Shown here piece after piece: positions 60,792 through 64,000 of a stretch of 64,000 nucleotides of DNA; the first letter of the stretch is position 1; each line of letters starts with the position of its first letter. The translations under genes were made by a program, and so were the position numbers. The notes under the pieces were generated by a model, which was not told where the DNA came from, made no database searches, and saw only the letters and a program-made list of their open reading frames with translations. Location: contig NZ_OX365700.1 of the NCBI RefSeq assembly GCF_947241125.1, positions 3,318,001-3,382,000 on the forward strand, read 5' to 3'. The stretch comes from Nitrospira tepida (lineage in GTDB: Bacteria > Nitrospirota > Nitrospiria > Nitrospirales > Nitrospiraceae).

Positions 60792-62033
60792 TCACTTGCT
60801 GATCGGAACGTTCTCCGCGTATTTGGTGATGGGCACGGCTTCGAACACGGGATCCTGCGCCCCCTTGGGGGATTCCGCCTCGATGCGCTGGAGAAACGCG
60901 CTCGGTCCGGCTACGGGGGCGTAGTTGAGCGACAGCTCCACGTCGAAGCTCTTGGTGTCCTTCGGGGTCGGGAACGTGAAGGTTTCCACCCGCGTCTCCT
61001 CCGGCTTGAGCACAGTGTCTTCCGCCACCTTGACCGCTTCGAAGTCGAACACCGTGGGCTGGCCCTTGGCGTCCAGGTATTTCCTGCCGTATACCCGCCT
61101 GTCGGTATGGACCGTCCGGAGGTTCTTGCCCTTGATCGTCAAGTCCAGCGCCACGCTGGCCCAGCCCGGATGGGTGGTCGGCAGGCTGTGGGGCACGAGA
61201 CTGTGGACCTTGACCGTGACCTTGGTCTTCTCGCCCTGCACCTCGCTGGTCACCTCCAGCTTCGCGGCCTCCTGGCGCAGCTTCCCGACTCGTCCGGGGA
61301 AGGTGTGGTTCGCGACCTTGCGCTTGTTCTCTCCGTTGGCCGATTCGCCAAGCTGCTCCGGCATGTGACAGGTCTGGCATTCCTTGCCGGACTTCACCGC
61401 CTTGCTGGTCTCCCACGATCCCAGCAGATCATTGCTCGTTCCCAGGTTGCCCGCGGTCGGCACGGTCAGGTGACAATTCAAGCAGAGGGAGGACTTTCGG
61501 AAGAGGTCCAGGTCCGCGGATTGATGGGCCAGGTTCGGCGCGGCGTCCTTGTAGGGCCCGTAGAGGGTCTTGCTCCCGACATCGTACTTGGGCATCGGCG
61601 GATGCGCCGTCCGATCCACTTCTTTGATCAGGTGGCATTGCGCGCAGGCCACGCCGTCGATCGAGGGATCGCCCGATTGCACCTGCTTGATGAAGGACTC
61701 GGCGAGATCCGGATACTCCTTGATGTGCGGCGCATGGCAGCGCAGGCAGAGGGCCTTGTCCTTCCCGCCGGAAAAGGCCAAATATTGATCGATGGCGGCG
61801 CGAAACGCCGGCGAATGCAGCGAACGGGACAGGGGCGAGGTTTCCCATTCTTCATAGACCCGCTCGTGGCACCGTTTGCATTTGGCGGCGAGGGGAAAGG
61901 CCTTCTCCAATGGCAACTTGCCCTTGGCCGCCTCTTCCGCCCGTCCGGATTCCAGCGACAGGCCGACGAGCAGGACCACCATCCCGACCGCCCCGACGAT
62001 GACGCCCTTCCTCCATGCCTTGTCTCGATTCAC
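60792..62033 (-). CDS. Pentaheme c-type cytochrome (paralogue B)
   Basis: A 413-aa exported cytochrome with signal/anchor (VIVGAVGMVVLLVGLSLESG) and five CxxCH sites: CKRCH, CLRCH, CAQCH, CLNCH, CQTCH. The first is followed by ERVYEEWE, the fifth by MPEQL. After residue ~250 comes a beta-rich domain with VHSLVPHSLPTTHPG and many Lys/Glu/Val. GTG start at 62033 with GGGGGG ribosome site. It lies 53 nt after paralogue C and is probably co-expressed; likely periplasmic electron carrier or multihaem reductase/oxidase partner. Confidence 0.92.
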   Translation of the reverse strand: MNRDKAWRKGVIVGAVGMVVLLVGLSLESGRAEEAAKGKLPLEKAFPLAAKCKRCHERVYEEWETSPLSRSLHSPAFRAAIDQYLAFSGGKDKALCLRCHAPHIKEYPDLAESFIKQVQSGDPSIDGVACAQCHLIKEVDRTAHPPMPKYDVGSKTLYGPYKDAAPNLAHQSADLDLFRKSSLCLNCHLTVPTAGNLGTSNDLLGSWETSKAVKSGKECQTCHMPEQLGESANGENKRKVANHTFPGRVGKLRQEAAKLEVTSEVQGEKTKVTVKVHSLVPHSLPTTHPGWASVALDLTIKGKNLRTVHTDRRVYGRKYLDAKGQPTVFDFEAVKVAEDTVLKPEETRVETFTFPTPKDTKSFDVELSLNYAPVAGPSAFLQRIEAESPKGAQDPVFEAVPITKYAENVPISK

Positions 62034-62086
62034 AACAGCCCCCCTTCAACCAGCCAGCCGAGGTGCTTGCTCCTGGCACGACGACG

Positions 62087-63451
62087 CTACAAGGTTTTCA
62101 CTCGATAGGTCAGGACCCGCGGCTGAATGTACTCGTCGATGATGTTCCCGGCGCGTTTCCGTTCATCTTCACTCGGAAGCGTCGCCAGGTACTGATCGCG
62201 GAGCGCCGGCGAGGGCTCGGGGATGAGTTGATAGGTCAAGACGGCTTCGACGGATGCCGGAACCGCCGCGCCTTGCCAGGTATGGGAGAACGGGACTTTT
62301 CTGGTGGTCCCTCCCTTGATGAAGGGGTCGGGGATCGGTCCCCTGAGAATCTGCTCGTAGGGCAGGCCGAACCGCTTCTCTTCGGTGGTCAGGACGTTCC
62401 CCTGCGCGTCCTTGACCGTGATCGTCAGCAGGAATTGCTTGAGCACCGGGTCCCCGTCCGGGAAGCTGTGGGGCAAACTGCCGACCCTGACGAGCGCCGT
62501 GCCGGCGACTGAGTTGGCCGATTTCGTCGCCTCGATATCGACCCGGGGCATCCATTCCGCTTGCAGGTTCCGGTTCTTGAGCAGCGTCCCCGGAATCACC
62601 ACGCCGCGAAACCAGTGGCGTCCGATCTGCCGCGTGAGCGACCCGCGCTTGGAGGTGGAGCTGCCGGTGGAGGGCTCCATGTGGCAATCCTGACAGATGG
62701 TCCCCTGCAGGATCTCGCCCGGCAGGTCCCGCTTCGTGACGTCCTTGACCTTGTCGAAGTGGCACGAGGCGCAGAAATTAGCGCCGCGATAAAGGTCGGA
62801 CTGTTCGGCCGTATGGACCAGGTTCTCTTCGGGATCGCTGTAGGGGCCGTAGAGCGTGCTCCCGGGCTTGATCTTGAAGGTCGGCGGGGGCCCGCCGTTG
62901 GGTTCGATGGCATGGATCAGGTGGCAGGAGGCGCACCCGATGCCCTCCACCGTCACCTTTCCGTTCAGCACCTGCTCGGCGATTTTCCCCGCATGTTGCG
63001 GATAGACGGTCGTGGCCGGAACATGGCACGACAAGCATTTCGTCTGTTGCTCCGCGGTCGGTTTGGTCTGCATCCAGAGGCCGAAGACGGTCTTGAAAAC
63101 CGGGGACTCCAGCGAAGTCCCGTGGAGCAGCGCCGCATCGACGCGGCCGAAGGTCTTGAGGTCGGGCGTCTGCTCGCGCATGCCCTTCCATTCTTCGTAA
63201 TGGCGGTCATGGCACTGTTTGCAATCCTCCGACCGGATGAAGGTCTTTTCGATTTCGGCGACCCATCCTTCCACGCCATCCGATGCTTGGCCGGAGGCCT
63301 GGCCTGCCTGTTTGTCCCCGGCGCCGGCTCCCGCCGGCCCGTCCGGTTTCTGCGCGACCGCCCCGTCGTAGACCGCAACGGCCCCCATGAGCACCGCGAT
63401 CAGGAACAGGCTGCCCGCCTTGATCCATCGCCACGTCCGCAACGTCGTCAT
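62087..63451 (-). CDS. Pentaheme c-type cytochrome (paralogue C)
   Basis: A 454-aa exported cytochrome: signal/anchor (AGSLFLIAVLMGAVAVYDGA), a Gly/Ala/Gln linker, then CKQCH (followed by DRHYEEWKG), CLSCH, CASCH, CASCH, CQDCH (followed by MEPSTG). The C-terminal beta domain has RVGSLPHSFPDGDP. Same plan as paralogues A and B. GAGGAGGG precedes the ATG. It starts 18 nt after the PDZ-protein gene; the three form one run. Confidence 0.92.
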   Translation of the reverse strand: MTTLRTWRWIKAGSLFLIAVLMGAVAVYDGAVAQKPDGPAGAGAGDKQAGQASGQASDGVEGWVAEIEKTFIRSEDCKQCHDRHYEEWKGMREQTPDLKTFGRVDAALLHGTSLESPVFKTVFGLWMQTKPTAEQQTKCLSCHVPATTVYPQHAGKIAEQVLNGKVTVEGIGCASCHLIHAIEPNGGPPPTFKIKPGSTLYGPYSDPEENLVHTAEQSDLYRGANFCASCHFDKVKDVTKRDLPGEILQGTICQDCHMEPSTGSSTSKRGSLTRQIGRHWFRGVVIPGTLLKNRNLQAEWMPRVDIEATKSANSVAGTALVRVGSLPHSFPDGDPVLKQFLLTITVKDAQGNVLTTEEKRFGLPYEQILRGPIPDPFIKGGTTRKVPFSHTWQGAAVPASVEAVLTYQLIPEPSPALRDQYLATLPSEDERKRAGNIIDEYIQPRVLTYRVKTL

Positions 63452-63469
63452 GCCCTCCTCACGGCCTGG

Positions 63470-63952
63470 TCAGTCCTTCAGGATGCGCACGAAATGAAAA
63501 TTCACGCCCCAGCCGACCGGGTCTGATGGGTCGGCCGTCTCATAGGTCCCGACCGTGAAATTCTCGGTCTTCATGGCCCGCTGGAGCGCGCAGCCGAAAT
63601 CGCTCATGGTCTTGATGTCGATCTTGTCGATCTCTTTGACCACCGCGCCGACCTTGATCCCGGCCAGATCCGCGGGAGTCCCGCCGATCACCTCGAACAC
63701 CACCACCCCCTCGGCCCGCTGCAGCTTGAGCTGTTTTTGAATCTCCTCGTCCACCGGCCCGACGGCGATGCCGAACTCCTCTCCCAACACCATCGCCTCT
63801 TCTTCTTTCATCTCGCAACCCTTTATAGAAGCCTGGGCAAAGGCATCGAGCCGCCCTCCCACGATGGTCAGAAGCACAACTCCGGCAACAAAAAAAGCCC
63901 GACCGGACGGCAGGGCTTCTTGGCCGGCGGCCTTACGCGGAAAGCTCGCCAC
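63470..63952 (-). CDS. Exported PDZ-domain protein
   Basis: About 160 aa: a signal peptide (RAFFVAGVVLLTIVGG, cut near AFAQA) and one PDZ domain (FGIAVGPVDEEIQKQLKL, GVVVFEVIGGTPADLAGIKV, VVKEIDKIDIKTMSDF). It may tether or assemble the two pentaheme cytochromes encoded next to it. Start uncertain: GTG at 63952 has AAGGA 9 nt away; GTG at 63994 is the furthest in-frame option (a TGA precedes it); an ATG at 63811 would lose the signal peptide. A terminator-like hairpin lies in its first codons. Confidence 0.8.
   Translation of the reverse strand: MASFPRKAAGQEALPSGRAFFVAGVVLLTIVGGRLDAFAQASIKGCEMKEEEAMVLGEEFGIAVGPVDEEIQKQLKLQRAEGVVVFEVIGGTPADLAGIKVGAVVKEIDKIDIKTMSDFGCALQRAMKTENFTVGTYETADPSDPVGWGVNFHFVRILKD
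63890..63918 (-). terminator. Terminator-like hairpin within the PDZ gene's signal-peptide codons
   Basis: Minus strand: AAGCCC...GGGCTT stem (63918-63913 / 63900-63895) with an inner CCG/CGG pair, followed at once by TTTTTTT (to 63890). It reads through as part of the signal peptide (PSGRAFF). It could be an attenuator or a terminator of the preceding unit. Confidence 0.55.
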
Positions 63953-64000
63953 TCGATCCGTTCCTTTCCTCGCTGCGTCGGCCTTCTCACTCACTCAGAG

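Overview
The window is about 64 kb of GC-rich bacterial chromosome with dense, mostly short-spaced genes and no rRNA, tRNA or CRISPR array that I could see. The gene set points to a Nitrospirota member, most likely a Nitrospira-type nitrifier. It carries a His-rich SmbP-like metal-binding protein, three paralogous pentaheme c-type cytochromes, a ubiquitin-like Pup, a K+-independent H+-pyrophosphatase and a short-loop cytochrome bd oxidase. This assignment is inferred from gene content; no rRNA or marker phylogeny was possible.

Layout. 0-5.8 kb (minus): a tight run of MscS-like channel, DUF748 protein, YihY/BrkB protein, a 10-Cys mini-protein, Ku and LigD (cut by the left edge); two junctions are 4-nt ATGA overlaps. 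6-13.6 kb: a secreted protein, MFS transporter, second YihY/BrkB protein, lipoprotein, degenerate receiver protein, an Anabaena-sensory-rhodopsin-transducer homologue, a Pro-rich ORF running into a 200-bp MITE-like element, VKOR-like and SPW membrane proteins, and an SDR. 13.6-16 kb: cydAB. 16-26.5 kb: an exported Lon-type S16 protease, FKBP, RRM protein, M28 peptidase, MarR-like regulator, TolC-like efflux protein, CPBP-like membrane protein, MBL hydrolase and a DUF3147/GlpM-like protein.

26.5-33.3 kb is accessory: three toxin-antitoxin pairs in a row, a duplicated and decayed 3' end of the DUF3147-like gene, dispersed palindromic repeats, a TIR-nSTAND-TM-formylglycine-enzyme gene broken by two single-base frameshifts, and a secreted protein separated from a c-type cytochrome domain by one in-frame TAG.

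33.4-53.5 kb is mainly housekeeping: uvrA, yqgE, nitrilase, smbP (with a clear terminator), an HDAC/pentaheme cytochrome/rhodanese run, oligoendopeptidase F, bfd with a strong promoter and Fur-like box, a membrane-anchored flavodoxin, DUF192 protein, rsh, recJ, a solitary pup gene and hppA.

53.7-60.3 kb is a type III-like restriction-modification locus (mod and res) with a PIN/DUF2281 toxin-antitoxin pair nested between its two genes. The mod gene appears to have two palindromic repeats translated in frame. 60.5-64 kb: a PDZ protein followed by two pentaheme cytochromes, all on the minus strand.

Functionally the window combines DNA repair (Ku/LigD, UvrA, RecJ), respiration and redox (CydAB, cytochromes, VKOR, flavodoxin), stringent response and protein turnover (Rsh, Pup, peptidases), and a defence/addiction region.
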